Below are positions 35,701-44,051 of a DNA stretch of 64,000 bases, piece by piece (positions within the stretch are counted from its first letter, which is position 1; the number at the start of each line of letters is the position of its first letter). The notes beneath the pieces were generated by a model. It saw nothing but the letters and a program-made list of their open reading frames with translations. It had not been told where the DNA came from and did not search any database. Source of the DNA: Campylobacter lari subsp. concheus (lineage in GTDB: Bacteria; Campylobacterota; Campylobacteria; Campylobacterales; Campylobacteraceae); assembly GCF_008245025.1 (NCBI RefSeq), contig NZ_CP043426.1, positions 806,001 through 870,000 on the forward strand, read 5' to 3'. The translations under genes and the position numbers were made by a program.

Positions 35701-36234
35701 ATACGCATAGTAGATCCATCTACTTATGAAAGTTTAAATCATGGAGAAGACGGATTAATACTCATTGGTGGTCATCAGGTTATGGTGGGTTATTTAAACA
35801 ATAAAGAAAAAACCGATGAAGTTATCAAAGAAATCGATAACATACGCTGGTATAATACCGGAGATAAAGGCCATGTGGATGAGGATGGCTTTTTATATAT
35901 AGTAGATCGTTATTCTCGTTTTGCAAAAATTGGCGGTGAGATGATATCTTTAGGAGCTTTAGAAGAAGAAATTGCTAAATTTATCAATACAGATATAGTA
36001 AAATTTTGCGCAGTTGCACTAGATGATGATAAAAAAGGTGAAATGGTATGCTTATTAGTAGAATGCCAAGAGCAAGATTTTGATGGAATTTGTGAAGTGA
36101 TTAAAAACTCTACTATGCCTGCTATTTTTAAACCAAGTAAATATTTTAAAGTAGAGCAAATTCCGCTTTTAGGTTCTGGTAAAGTGGATTTAAAAGGCGC
36201 TAAAGATTTAGCTAAAATCTTGCAAGAAAATTAA
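32722..36234 (+). CDS. aas: Three-domain fusion: lysophospholipid transporter (LplT-like), acyltransferase (PlsC) and acyl-ACP synthetase (Aas)
   Basis: The protein of about 1170 residues joins three steps of lysophospholipid repair. Residues to about 425 are an MFS domain of twelve helices resembling LplT. Residues about 430-630 are a PlsC domain with GNHISFIDWA (HX4D) and LFPEGVLSRHG. The rest is an AMP-forming ligase with SSGSEGTPKGVMLNNRNI, YGATETTP, YNTGDKGHVD and the lysine in GSGKVDLKG. In E. coli lplT and aas are separate genes. I prefer the ATG at 32722, behind GGAG, over 32710. A strong hairpin terminates it. Confidence 0.9.
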   Translation: MQGNFLKIFGVLPFLAVAFINAFVDLGHKIIIQNTIYKFYEDSTQLFLTAIVNALMLLPFILMLSPSGFLADKFPKNKIMKISALFSVILTCIICLCYYLGAFWLAFVMTFIMGVQSALYSPAKYGFIKELVGKELLAMGNGAVNAVSIVAILAGMTVFSLSFEILFEPNFNTPSDILTQIAPLGFVLIAFALLELFLAYKLPSLKEEDKNLSFDKKQYLQGKLLASNLKTIFSHKIIWLCIVGISLFWAISQLYLVSFPVYAKNDLFIENTFYIQCSLAFSGIGVIIGSLISGKFSKNYIELGLIPLGALGIFLMSILMPFLENLLSYSVVFFIFGLSGAFFIIPLNSLIQFHAKENELGKVLAGNNFIQNIFMLGFLTLATFAAYAEFEVINLFYFIIAVAFFGSVYVLSKLPFSLVRLLMSIAFFQRYRLLVEGFENIPEKGGALLLGNHISFIDWAIVQMAIPRKIYFVMEKSIYSKWYIKIFLDKFGVIPVSSASSKSSLELIAMHIKNGNLVCLFPEGVLSRHGQLNEFKGGFELVCSKLEEQDGVILPFYIRGLWGSAFSRSDEEFSARNRKISKRKIAIAFGKSLPIHTKKEIVKAKVFELSFIAWKSQCESMHTIARAWIDSAKRNLSQIAIVDPLIGGITYRKMLALSLVFSSFIKNISHELNIQPTQGSYAPKEECIGILLPASMASSLCNLAVLLANKIVVNLNFTAGVKAINQAIQSSQIQQIYTSRKFIEKLENKGIKLEFEEHVRIIFMEDVIASFKRQKLKIFSMLALVSILPTCLIKALFAPNKQNLAIAAILFSSGSEGTPKGVMLNNRNILSNIAQISDVLCAKNEDVVLSSLPPFHAFGLTVTTFMPLLEGIKSITHADPTDALGVAKAIVKNNVSIMCATSTFLGIYARNKKLDAIMFESLRIIVSGAEKLKSEVRTAFEMKFKKPIFEGYGATETTPVASVNLPNKFDPDYWILHRANKEGSVGMPLPGSAIRIVDPSTYESLNHGEDGLILIGGHQVMVGYLNNKEKTDEVIKEIDNIRWYNTGDKGHVDEDGFLYIVDRYSRFAKIGGEMISLGALEEEIAKFINTDIVKFCAVALDDDKKGEMVCLLVECQEQDFDGICEVIKNSTMPAIFKPSKYFKVEQIPLLGSGKVDLKGAKDLAKILQEN

Positions 36235-36264
36235 TTCCCAAAGCAATTTTACTTTGGGAAATTT
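36235..36264. terminator. Bidirectional terminator
   Basis: TTCCCAAAG (36235-36243) and CTTTGGGAA (36252-36260) form a 9 bp stem with an 8 nt loop followed by ATTTT. It lies between the convergent aas-like gene and the hydrolase gene. Confidence 0.8.
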
Positions 36265-38273
36265 TACAAACTATTTCTTTTAGTTTTATAATCATATTTT
36301 TTATCAAAAACAAGCTTATCATTTTCTTTGACTGCTATCTTTCCTTTAATATAAAAATACTCCAAATCACTAGTTTGTGTTAAAATTATATCTGCCTCCA
36401 TCATACAACCTTCTCGTCCTATTTGCATTGTTTGAGTAATGGTATATTGCGCGCTTAATGGATTTTCATTTTGAAGTTTTAATTCTCTTTTTAAATTATG
36501 CTTTACTAAAACATCAATCTCATCAAATCTATAAACACCTTCTCCAAAAACTCCACCAACACCATCTGTAATACAAGTCCAAGTATCATTTAAAATATCA
36601 TAAGAAATGCTTCTATCTACCCTACCTTCTTCTAAAAGTGTTATTGGAGTTAAAGGAGCACTTTGTGCTTGCATATTGATTTTATTGCTATCTTGACCAT
36701 TAAAACATGGTAAATTAAATTCACACTCATTTAAATCTAAAGTCAAGGTTGAAATTTTTGGCATAGGCCAAAACATAGGCCAAAAAGAATTCGCTAATGA
36801 TAATCTTATCTTAGAACCCTTGGTAAATCTATAGCCGCAAGCATCAAGTTTGATTTGCTTTTGGATAAATTCATCTTTTTTTAAAGGTATAAATTGCTCT
36901 TTATCATCACTTAATGCAAGATTGACCACTCCATAACTTACTCTTTTTACAAAACCATCAGCTCTAACTTCACTAAGCTGAGCAAAAAGCATAGCTTTTT
37001 CTTGATCACTTGTAATTTTTACATTTAAAACCGGAAAACCCAAAATATCTAAATCTTGTTCTAAAAAATCACTTTCAAAAACAACTGCCATCCCATCATC
37101 CAACCTTTGATCACTAGGACTTTCTCCTAAAACACCAGCCCCCATCCATTCTCCAGATAAAAGCCCATGATTTAGCGGAGTGTTGATTTTGATAAATTCA
37201 CTTGATTTTTTACATGTTAATTTATACGAATTTAAATAGTATTTTTTATAGCCAATATCTTTTTTAAAATCATTTAAAGCAACAAAACGACCTTCCACTT
37301 TCTCTGTTTTTGAATTTGGCTTAGAACTATTTTCAATATACGCTTGTATCATAGGAGTTTCAAGCGCATCATTTTCCTCATTTTTAAGCCATTTATCCCA
37401 CCATTTAAGTGCTTCTTGTAAAAAACCCATTGCAGGTAAAGGCAAGCCATCATGAGGATAAACATGAGCCCAAGGACCAACGACAGCTTTTTTTGGAACT
37501 TTCAAAGAATTCATTAGAGTAAAAACAGGATTAGTATAAGAATCAGCCCATCCATCTAATGCAAAAACAGGAACTTGTATATCATCATAATTTTCTCCAA
37601 CAGATCCATGCTTCCAATAGTCATCTTTTAAAGTATGCTCAAGCCACAATGTAGGCCATAAAGGCATATTTTCAAGCCTATTGAGCCATTTATTTCTACC
37701 ATTTGGATCAATTTTTGGATCAACAAAGCGTGATTGATATGCAAGCATGATATTACCCCACCAAAAATTATCATTAAGCAGACATCCACCTTTATAATGA
37801 ATATCTTCATTAAACCTATCATCAGTAAAACCTACCACTATAATAGCTCTTAAATTTTTGGGTCTTCTTGCTGCAACTTGTAAAGAATTAAATCCACCCC
37901 AAGATTTACCCATCATACCAATATTCCCATCACACCATTCTTGCTTTGCTATCCATTCAATAACTTCTAAGGCATCATCTTGTTCTTGCTTTAAATATTC
38001 ATCTTCCAATAAACCATCAGATTCCCCACTTCCTCTAATATCAACTCTAACAACCGCATAACCATTACCACTAAAATATCCATGCATAGGTTCATCTCTA
38101 CCTCTTGTTCCATCATTTTTTCTATAAGGAATATATTCTAATATAGCAGGAACTTTTTCTTTAACTTGAGGAAGCCAAATTCGTGATGAAAGCTTGGTGC
38201 CATCTTTTAAAATTATCCATTCATTTTCTATCACTTTAACCTTGTTTTTAAAATCAAAAATAATTTCTTTCAT
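36264..38273 (-). CDS. CocE/NonD family hydrolase (peptidase S15-like)
   Basis: The 669-residue alpha/beta hydrolase has RIWLPQVKEKVPAILEYIPY at its start. The nucleophile elbow is MMGKSWGGFNS (Ser near residue 124), with DGWADSY near 240 and GPWAHVYPHDG near 266 supplying the acid and histidine. A C-terminal jelly-roll domain typical of X-Pro dipeptidyl-peptidases and cocaine esterases follows. No signal peptide is visible, so it acts in the cytoplasm. It overlaps the upstream MFS gene by 4 nt (ATGA), suggesting that the transporter imports its ester or acyl-amide substrate. Confidence 0.88.
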   Translation of the reverse strand: MKEIIFDFKNKVKVIENEWIILKDGTKLSSRIWLPQVKEKVPAILEYIPYRKNDGTRGRDEPMHGYFSGNGYAVVRVDIRGSGESDGLLEDEYLKQEQDDALEVIEWIAKQEWCDGNIGMMGKSWGGFNSLQVAARRPKNLRAIIVVGFTDDRFNEDIHYKGGCLLNDNFWWGNIMLAYQSRFVDPKIDPNGRNKWLNRLENMPLWPTLWLEHTLKDDYWKHGSVGENYDDIQVPVFALDGWADSYTNPVFTLMNSLKVPKKAVVGPWAHVYPHDGLPLPAMGFLQEALKWWDKWLKNEENDALETPMIQAYIENSSKPNSKTEKVEGRFVALNDFKKDIGYKKYYLNSYKLTCKKSSEFIKINTPLNHGLLSGEWMGAGVLGESPSDQRLDDGMAVVFESDFLEQDLDILGFPVLNVKITSDQEKAMLFAQLSEVRADGFVKRVSYGVVNLALSDDKEQFIPLKKDEFIQKQIKLDACGYRFTKGSKIRLSLANSFWPMFWPMPKISTLTLDLNECEFNLPCFNGQDSNKINMQAQSAPLTPITLLEEGRVDRSISYDILNDTWTCITDGVGGVFGEGVYRFDEIDVLVKHNLKRELKLQNENPLSAQYTITQTMQIGREGCMMEADIILTQTSDLEYFYIKGKIAVKENDKLVFDKKYDYKTKRNSL

Positions 38274-39520
38274 TTTATCTCCTTTTTATTGTATTTTTTA
38301 ATCCAAATCAAACAAAACATTACACCCAAAATAGCCATAGCTATCATAATAGTAAAATATATATGAAAACCTTTTACACCTGGATATCTATCTAACAAAT
38401 CCCCAGCAAGCAAAGGTGCAAAAACCTCAGGTAAATATCCAAAAGTAGATACAATACCTATAGCCATACCTGCTAAATGAATAGGAATTTTTCCCTCACT
38501 AAGTAAAGAGTAATAAATTCCAAAATTAGAATACATAGCTACATAAATTACCACACAAGCAGAAGTTAAAACGCTCATTTGTAAAAATCCATTTAATTTT
38601 GAACTAAGCATTAAAAAAATAACACCGATTCCCATTAAAATAAAGCCTATCATCATTATTTTAGCCTTTCCGTATCCATCTGCTATAAATCCACCTACTA
38701 CAGAAGAAACAGGACGAATGTATTGAGCTAATACTGTTAAAATAGCTGCGAAAACAGCAGAAGCTCCTATAACATTACTTGCATAAGGAGTAAAATAATA
38801 AAAGCTCATATTAAAAAAATATGTACAAAAAGTAATAGCAACCACAAGCCAAAGAGCTGAATTTTTCAAAAGAAAAACCAAATCTTTGATTTTAATCTTC
38901 TCGCTTTGTTCATTAACCTCATCTTTTAAAAGAAAAAATAATAAAACAGCACTTGCAATAGGAGCTATAGAATAAAATATAATAACCATTTCTATACCTT
39001 GTGCGGCTAAAGCTTTTGTTTGAAAATATCCAAAAATACTTGTAGCTATAGCCAAATGTGCAGCACCAACAACACCTCTACCACCTTCAAAAATTCCATA
39101 AGCTTTTGCTTGTTCTTTAGAATTTGCCAAACTTCTTACTATTTTCATCAAAGAAGGCCAAAAAGTTAATAATGAAGTAATTCCCCAGATTCCATAAATA
39201 ATCAAAAGTGCATTTAAAGAAGTAAAATATAAATGTAACAAACCACCAAGTCCTGTAGCAATTAAAGAAAAAATCAATAATTTTTTTGGCGCAAAACGAT
39301 CTGCTAAATATCCTCCTAAGGCATAAGAAAACAAACCAAGTAAGCCATAAGCACTACCCAAAAGGCCCATTTCAAAATTATTTAAATGATAAAGACTCAT
39401 ATAATCATCATAATAATATTTTCTAAAATAAGGCAAACCATAAATAATAGATCCACAAAAAGATAATAACAATAATGTAAAAAAATTATTTTTTAAACTT
39501 TGTTCTTTATTTTCATACAT
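38270..39520 (-). CDS. MFS transporter
   Basis: The 416-residue inner-membrane protein has about twelve helices. The loop 2-3 motif GGYLADRFAPKK is typical of the major facilitator superfamily, and FWPSLMKIVRSLANSKEQ resembles organophosphate/anion-type members. A strong AAAGGAGG ribosome site precedes the ATG. It is the first gene of a two-gene operon with the CocE-type hydrolase, so substrate uptake for that enzyme is the simplest role. Confidence 0.88.
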   Translation of the reverse strand: MYENKEQSLKNNFFTLLLLSFCGSIIYGLPYFRKYYYDDYMSLYHLNNFEMGLLGSAYGLLGLFSYALGGYLADRFAPKKLLIFSLIATGLGGLLHLYFTSLNALLIIYGIWGITSLLTFWPSLMKIVRSLANSKEQAKAYGIFEGGRGVVGAAHLAIATSIFGYFQTKALAAQGIEMVIIFYSIAPIASAVLLFFLLKDEVNEQSEKIKIKDLVFLLKNSALWLVVAITFCTYFFNMSFYYFTPYASNVIGASAVFAAILTVLAQYIRPVSSVVGGFIADGYGKAKIMMIGFILMGIGVIFLMLSSKLNGFLQMSVLTSACVVIYVAMYSNFGIYYSLLSEGKIPIHLAGMAIGIVSTFGYLPEVFAPLLAGDLLDRYPGVKGFHIYFTIMIAMAILGVMFCLIWIKKYNKKEIK

Positions 39521-39773
39521 TAAAAACCTCCTTTTTTATACTATATATGATTTTTTTATTTTTTAATAATATAAATATAGATAATTTTGCATAAAAATTT
39601 TAAATTGATATATTTTTTACACACTTAAGATAATTTTTAAAAATTTTTTTTAATTAAATGAGTTATAATAAAAACAAAAACTCTACAAAAAATTAAAATT
39701 ATCTATAAATTTTTATATTTCATTATCATTTTTTTGATACATTTATACATTAAAAATATTAAAAAGGGAAATA
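39521..39773. other. AT-rich intergenic region between MFS operon and flavoprotein gene
   Basis: The 253 bp gap separates divergent genes and is extremely AT-rich. A TATAAT at 39664-39669 could serve the plus-strand gene with a long leader. TGATAATTTT-like stretches near 39570-39640 vaguely recall Fur boxes but do not form a convincing operator. No ORF is supported. Confidence 0.4.
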
Positions 39774-40718
39774 ATGAAAATTTTTGATATGGTAGTTATT
39801 GGTGCTGGCCCTGCAGGTATTGCAGCTGGAGTAGAAGCTAAAATAAAAAATAAAGAAGTTATTGTTTTAGAAAAAGCTGATGCAATTTGTCAAACCTTAG
39901 TAAAATTTTACAAAGAAGGTAAAAGAGTAGACAAAGCTTATAAAGGTTGTGATAGCACAAATTACGGGCATATAAATTTTGAAGATGGAACTAGAGAAAG
40001 CACAATAGAAATTTTCCAAAATGCTATCAAAGAGTATAATCTTGAAGTAAAGCTTTCTAGTGAAGTTGAAAGTGTTAAAAAAGATGGAGAAAATTTCATC
40101 GTTAGCACTGCAAATGAAAATTATATTTGCAAAAATGCGGTTATTGCTATAGGTAGAATGGGTAAACCAAATAAACCAAGCTATACTTTACCTATAACTT
40201 TAACAAAAATCATCAATTTTAATGCAAATTCAGCAAGCCAAGGTGAAAAAATCTTAGTTGTAGGTGGTGGAAATTCAGCAGCAGAATACGCTATAGATTT
40301 AGCTAAAAATAATGATGTGACACTTTGCTATAGAAGAGAAACTTTCTCAAGATTAAACGATATTAATCTTAGTGATATTCAAAAAGCTTTTGAACAAGGC
40401 AGTGTAAAAGCAAAACTTGGCATAGATATAATTAGTATTGAAGATGAAAGCGGTAAAGCTAAAGTAAATTTCACTAACGACACAAATGAAATTTATGATC
40501 GTATTATTTATGCTATTGGTGGTTCAACTCCACTTGATTTCTTACAAAAATGCTCTATAGAAGTTGATGAAAAAGGCGTACCAAGCTTTGATGAAAATAA
40601 AGAAAGCAATGTAAAAGGATTATTCGTAGCAGGTGATATAGCGAGTAAAAACGGAGCTTCTATTGTAGTGGGTTTAAATGATTCGTTTAAAATCTGCGAT
40701 CATCTTTATAAATGCTAA
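39774..40718 (+). CDS. Thioredoxin reductase-like FAD/NAD(P) oxidoreductase (YpdA-like)
   Basis: The 314-residue flavoprotein has the FAD motif VVIGAGPAGIAAGVEAKIK, the NAD(P) motif ILVVGGGNSAAEYAIDLAK near residue 160 and the closing VKGLFVAGDIASKNGASIV. The redox CxxC of classical thioredoxin reductase is absent between the two Rossmann units. That places it nearer YpdA-type reductases, whose partner in Campylobacter is not known to me. It overlaps the methyltransferase gene by 7 nt. Confidence 0.87.
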   Translation: MKIFDMVVIGAGPAGIAAGVEAKIKNKEVIVLEKADAICQTLVKFYKEGKRVDKAYKGCDSTNYGHINFEDGTRESTIEIFQNAIKEYNLEVKLSSEVESVKKDGENFIVSTANENYICKNAVIAIGRMGKPNKPSYTLPITLTKIINFNANSASQGEKILVVGGGNSAAEYAIDLAKNNDVTLCYRRETFSRLNDINLSDIQKAFEQGSVKAKLGIDIISIEDESGKAKVNFTNDTNEIYDRIIYAIGGSTPLDFLQKCSIEVDEKGVPSFDENKESNVKGLFVAGDIASKNGASIVVGLNDSFKICDHLYKC

Positions 40719-41404
40719 AACTCTTTCAATATTTAAAAGGCTATCGCTATAATAACGATAGTCTTTTACTTTTTGACTTTTTATCTAAATATAATTTAAA
40801 AGGTAATATCCTTGATATAGGATGTGGTTGTGGAATTTTAGGACTTTTGATAAAGCAAAAATTTCCAAATTCAAATGTTTATCTACTAGATATCCAAGAG
40901 CGAAATATCAAACTAAGTTATAAAAATGCCAAAGAAAATAAACTTGAAATTCAAGGCATTTGTGAAGACTTTTTAAACTATAAAAGTGATATAAAATTTG
41001 ATTTTTTGATCTCCAATCCTCCATTTTATAAAAAAAATACACAAAAAAGCCAAGATTTGCATTTATGCATATCAAGATATCAAGAATTTATGCCACTTGA
41101 GAAGATGTTTGCTAAAATAAATACTTTAATCAAGCCAAATGGTAGTTTTTTTATGTGCTATGAGGCAAGCTTTTTAGATGAAATTTGTGCTTATTTAAAA
41201 CAATTTAAATTAAAACTAGTTTCGCTTCAATGTGTTCATACCAATATACAAACTAACGCAAGACTTGTTTTAATGCATATTAAAAAAAATAGCAAAAGTC
41301 CTTGTGTAATAGTACCTACACTTTTTATGTATGAAAATGATGTTTTAAATCCAAAAATTAGTGAAATTTATGAAAATACAGGAACTATAAGCTATGATGT
41401 GTGA
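40712..41404 (+). CDS. N6-adenine methyltransferase, TrmN6-like
   Basis: The 230-residue SAM enzyme has motif I ILDIGCGCGILGLLIKQ, the acidic VYLLDIQERN and the N6-adenine catalytic motif FLISNPPFYKK. The nearest characterised family is TrmN6, which methylates A37 of tRNA-Val. The start lies inside the preceding gene. It begins a run of overlapping small genes that continues to selU. Confidence 0.85.
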   Translation: MLKLFQYLKGYRYNNDSLLLFDFLSKYNLKGNILDIGCGCGILGLLIKQKFPNSNVYLLDIQERNIKLSYKNAKENKLEIQGICEDFLNYKSDIKFDFLISNPPFYKKNTQKSQDLHLCISRYQEFMPLEKMFAKINTLIKPNGSFFMCYEASFLDEICAYLKQFKLKLVSLQCVHTNIQTNARLVLMHIKKNSKSPCVIVPTLFMYENDVLNPKISEIYENTGTISYDV

Positions 41405-41765
41405 AAAAGGTTTTGATTATTCTTTTGATGAAAGTGCTTGTGAAAAATGTGGCGGGAAGTGTTGCACTGGAGAAAGTGGGTATATCTATGCTAGCAAAGA
41501 AGAATTAGAAGCTATTGCTAGTTTTTTAAATTTAAGCTTTGAAGCCTTTAAAGAACAATATCTCATCAAAGTTGGGTTTAAATATAGCTTTAAAGAAGCA
41601 AAGTATGAAAATGGCTATCGTTGTATTTTTTTTGATACAATGCATAAAAAATGTTTAATTTACAAGCATAGACCAAAACAATGTAGAACTTTTCCATTTT
41701 GGGAGTATTTTAAAACATACAAAGAGGAGTTAAAAAAAGAATGTATAGGGGTTTGCTTTCACTAA
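41394..41765 (+). CDS. YkgJ family cysteine cluster protein
   Basis: The 123-residue cytoplasmic protein has the metal-binding cysteines CEKCGGKCCTGESGY near residue 17 and YKHRPKQCRTFPFW near residue 80, plus further cysteines at the end. This is the zinc/iron-chelating YkgJ (UPF0153) pattern. Its biochemical role is unknown. It overlaps the methyltransferase by 11 nt and the TPR gene by 25 nt. Confidence 0.88.
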   Translation: MMCEKGFDYSFDESACEKCGGKCCTGESGYIYASKEELEAIASFLNLSFEAFKEQYLIKVGFKYSFKEAKYENGYRCIFFDTMHKKCLIYKHRPKQCRTFPFWEYFKTYKEELKKECIGVCFH

Positions 41766-42976
41766 TTATAGTTTTTATCCTAACAAGCCTTGCTTTAGCT
41801 AAAGGTGAAGATGAAATCCTACAAGCACTTATTTATGAAGAGCATGGACAATTTCAAAAAGCATGTGATATTTACACAAATTTATTTCATGAAAATAACG
41901 AAAGTATTTACTTGCAAAAGGCTTTATTTTTAGCTTTAAGTGCTAATTTAAAACAAAAAAATGAACTTTTAAAAGCTTCTAAAGATTTTTTAGAACACAC
42001 AGCTATTGCAAGATTAAATGCTTTATATTTTTTTGAAATAGGAGACTATAAACAAGCTGAAGCTATACTTTATAAACTCATTAAAGAAGAACAAGATTAT
42101 AGAAATTATGAAATATTAGGTGATATTTTTACCAAAAAAGCTTTATACACTAAAGCTTTAGAGCAATATAATCTTGCTTATAAGCTTTTTGAACATGAAA
42201 ATTTATTACTTAAAATAGTTGAAATTAATATCAAAAATAAAAATATCAACCAAGCTAAAAAGGCCTTAGAAGAATTTGTAAAAAGTTCACAATGCACCCT
42301 TAAAACATGCACCCTACTTTTAAAAATTTATCAAGAACAAAAAAATCACAAAGCAAGTATTCAAACCCTTGAAAAGCTATATAAACTCAACAATGATATT
42401 AAATACATCTACGCTATGATAGAATTACTAGTACAAGAAAAAAACTATACTCAGGCTCTAAATTTAACCCAAAAATACAACATAGATCCTGATACTAAAA
42501 TTTTCTTATATACACAAACAAAAGATTATAAAAAAGCTTACGAAATAGCCTTAAAACACTATGAACTTAGTAAAGATAAAAAATATCTTTCTATGGCAGG
42601 CGTTTTGGAATTTGAAATTCATATGGATCCTAAAAGTAAAAAAGTCACGGACCCAAAAATTCTAGCTTCTATTATGAAAAAATTTGAGCAAAGCGTAGAT
42701 ATACGCAGTGATGCTTTATATCAAAACTACTATGGTTATGCCTTGATTGAGTATGATATTGATATAGCCAAAGGTATAGAGCTAGTAGGCTGGGCGCTTG
42801 AACAAGAACCACAAAATCTTTATTATCTTGACTCTTTGGCTTGGGGGTATTATAAACTTAAAGATTGTAAAAAGGCTTATGAAATTTTGCAAAAAACATT
42901 GCATGATAAAGAATTTTCAAGCTCAGATGAAAGTAAAGAGCATTTAAAGGCCATTGAAAAATGTTTAAAACAATAG
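41741..42976 (+). CDS. Exported tetratricopeptide-repeat protein
   Basis: The 411-residue protein starts with a signal peptide (GLLSLIIVFILTSLALAKG) and is made of helical TPR repeats, for example FQKACDIYTNLFHENNES, YTKALEQYNLAYKLF and PQNLYYLDSLAWGYYKLKD. It is probably periplasmic or a lipoprotein-like scaffold. No enzymatic domain is visible. It overlaps YkgJ by 25 nt and the TrpC-like gene by 16 nt. Confidence 0.85.
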   Translation: MYRGLLSLIIVFILTSLALAKGEDEILQALIYEEHGQFQKACDIYTNLFHENNESIYLQKALFLALSANLKQKNELLKASKDFLEHTAIARLNALYFFEIGDYKQAEAILYKLIKEEQDYRNYEILGDIFTKKALYTKALEQYNLAYKLFEHENLLLKIVEINIKNKNINQAKKALEEFVKSSQCTLKTCTLLLKIYQEQKNHKASIQTLEKLYKLNNDIKYIYAMIELLVQEKNYTQALNLTQKYNIDPDTKIFLYTQTKDYKKAYEIALKHYELSKDKKYLSMAGVLEFEIHMDPKSKKVTDPKILASIMKKFEQSVDIRSDALYQNYYGYALIEYDIDIAKGIELVGWALEQEPQNLYYLDSLAWGYYKLKDCKKAYEILQKTLHDKEFSSSDESKEHLKAIEKCLKQ

Positions 42977-43563
42977 ATTTAAAAAATCATTTTTCAAAAA
43001 CACAAAAAATTCTTGAAAGTAAAAAAGAAATTTTTCCTTATGATATGCTAGGTAGAAGCCTAGCCTCTAATGCCTTTTATCCTAAAGATATTTATACGCT
43101 TTTACTTGAAAAAAAACTTTCGCATTTTTTATATTCTGAAGATTTAAATTTTAATCATGGAAATTTTGATGCCATCATCTTGCCAACAAGCCCTTTACTT
43201 AATCAAGATATACAAAATTTAAGCCTTTTTAGGCGTTATCATGAAAAACCTATTGTGCAGTTTGATTTTATTTTTGATGAATATCAAATTTTAGAAAGCT
43301 TAGTATATGGGGCTGATGCGTTTATTGTATTTCCTAAAATGCTAAAAACCATGCAACTAAAAAAACTTTATAATTTTGCAATACATCTTGGCTTAGAAGC
43401 CATTTTTTACCTTGAAAGCAAAAATGATCTTAATAATGCTATTTTGGCAGGAGCTAGAATTTTTTTATTAGAAGATGAAAAGCTATTACCTTTGATACCA
43501 AAAAATAAAGCTCTTATAAGTAAAAATATTAAAAATCTACATGCTTGCATAAAGGAGAGTTGA
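42961..43563 (+). CDS. Degenerate indole-3-glycerol phosphate synthase (TrpC)-like protein
   Basis: The 200-residue protein aligns by eye with the TrpC barrel: PIVQFDFIFDEYQILESLVYG (read in two parts, PIVQFDFIFDEYQ and ILESLVYGADAF), then LGLEAIFYLES and NAILAGARIFLLE. The KDF lysine is replaced (FDF), the SPSKG motif is LPTSP, EVH is YLE and the NNR asparagine is gone. It is also shorter than typical TrpC (about 255). So the fold looks kept but the active site lost, and no other trp gene is near. The function is unknown. Confidence 0.75.
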   Translation: MFKTIDLKNHFSKTQKILESKKEIFPYDMLGRSLASNAFYPKDIYTLLLEKKLSHFLYSEDLNFNHGNFDAIILPTSPLLNQDIQNLSLFRRYHEKPIVQFDFIFDEYQILESLVYGADAFIVFPKMLKTMQLKKLYNFAIHLGLEAIFYLESKNDLNNAILAGARIFLLEDEKLLPLIPKNKALISKNIKNLHACIKES

Positions 43564-44051
43564 TGGAGTATTTATATGCACCTTGGAGGGATGTTTATTT
43601 TAACAATAAAGATAAAAATTTTTGCCCTTTTTGTCATTGTAAGCATGAACTTAATAAAGATGAAAAACTTGGGGTAATTTTTAGAGCTAAAGAATGCTTT
43701 GGCATTATGAATAAGTTCCCTTATAGTCCGGGTCATTTTATGATTATTCCTTATGAGCATTTAGAAAATATAGAAGATTTAAGTGATGATACATGGCTAG
43801 AAATTAGCCATTTTGTGCGTATTGGAGTTAAAATTTTAAAAGAGAACTTTCATGCTAAAGGTGTTAATATAGGTATGAATTTAGGCAGTGCAGCAGGAGC
43901 TGGCATAGCACCACATTGTCATTATCATTTAATCCCAAGATGGCAAGGCGATACAAATTTTATCACTACCATAGGACAAACTAGAGTTTGTGGGAGTGAT
44001 TTAAAAAAAGTTTATACAACCTTATGCAAAGCTTTTAAAGACTATGTATAA
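43563..44051 (+). CDS. HIT family nucleotide hydrolase
   Basis: The 162-residue protein has the histidine triad APHCHYHLIPRW near residue 117 and a zinc-like pair of cysteines in FCPFCHCKHE near residue 20. NKFPYSPGHFMIIPYEH is a strongly conserved Fhit-like block. It probably cleaves dinucleoside polyphosphates or nucleotide-amine conjugates. I use ATG 43563, behind AAGGAG and overlapping the previous stop by one base, not the TTG at 43545. Confidence 0.92.
   Translation: MEYLYAPWRDVYFNNKDKNFCPFCHCKHELNKDEKLGVIFRAKECFGIMNKFPYSPGHFMIIPYEHLENIEDLSDDTWLEISHFVRIGVKILKENFHAKGVNIGMNLGSAAGAGIAPHCHYHLIPRWQGDTNFITTIGQTRVCGSDLKKVYTTLCKAFKDYV

Noticed and set aside
39570-39640. Fur box upstream of the flavoprotein gene
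   Set aside because: TGATAAT-like stretches occur by chance in DNA this AT-rich and do not form a convincing 19 bp operator.
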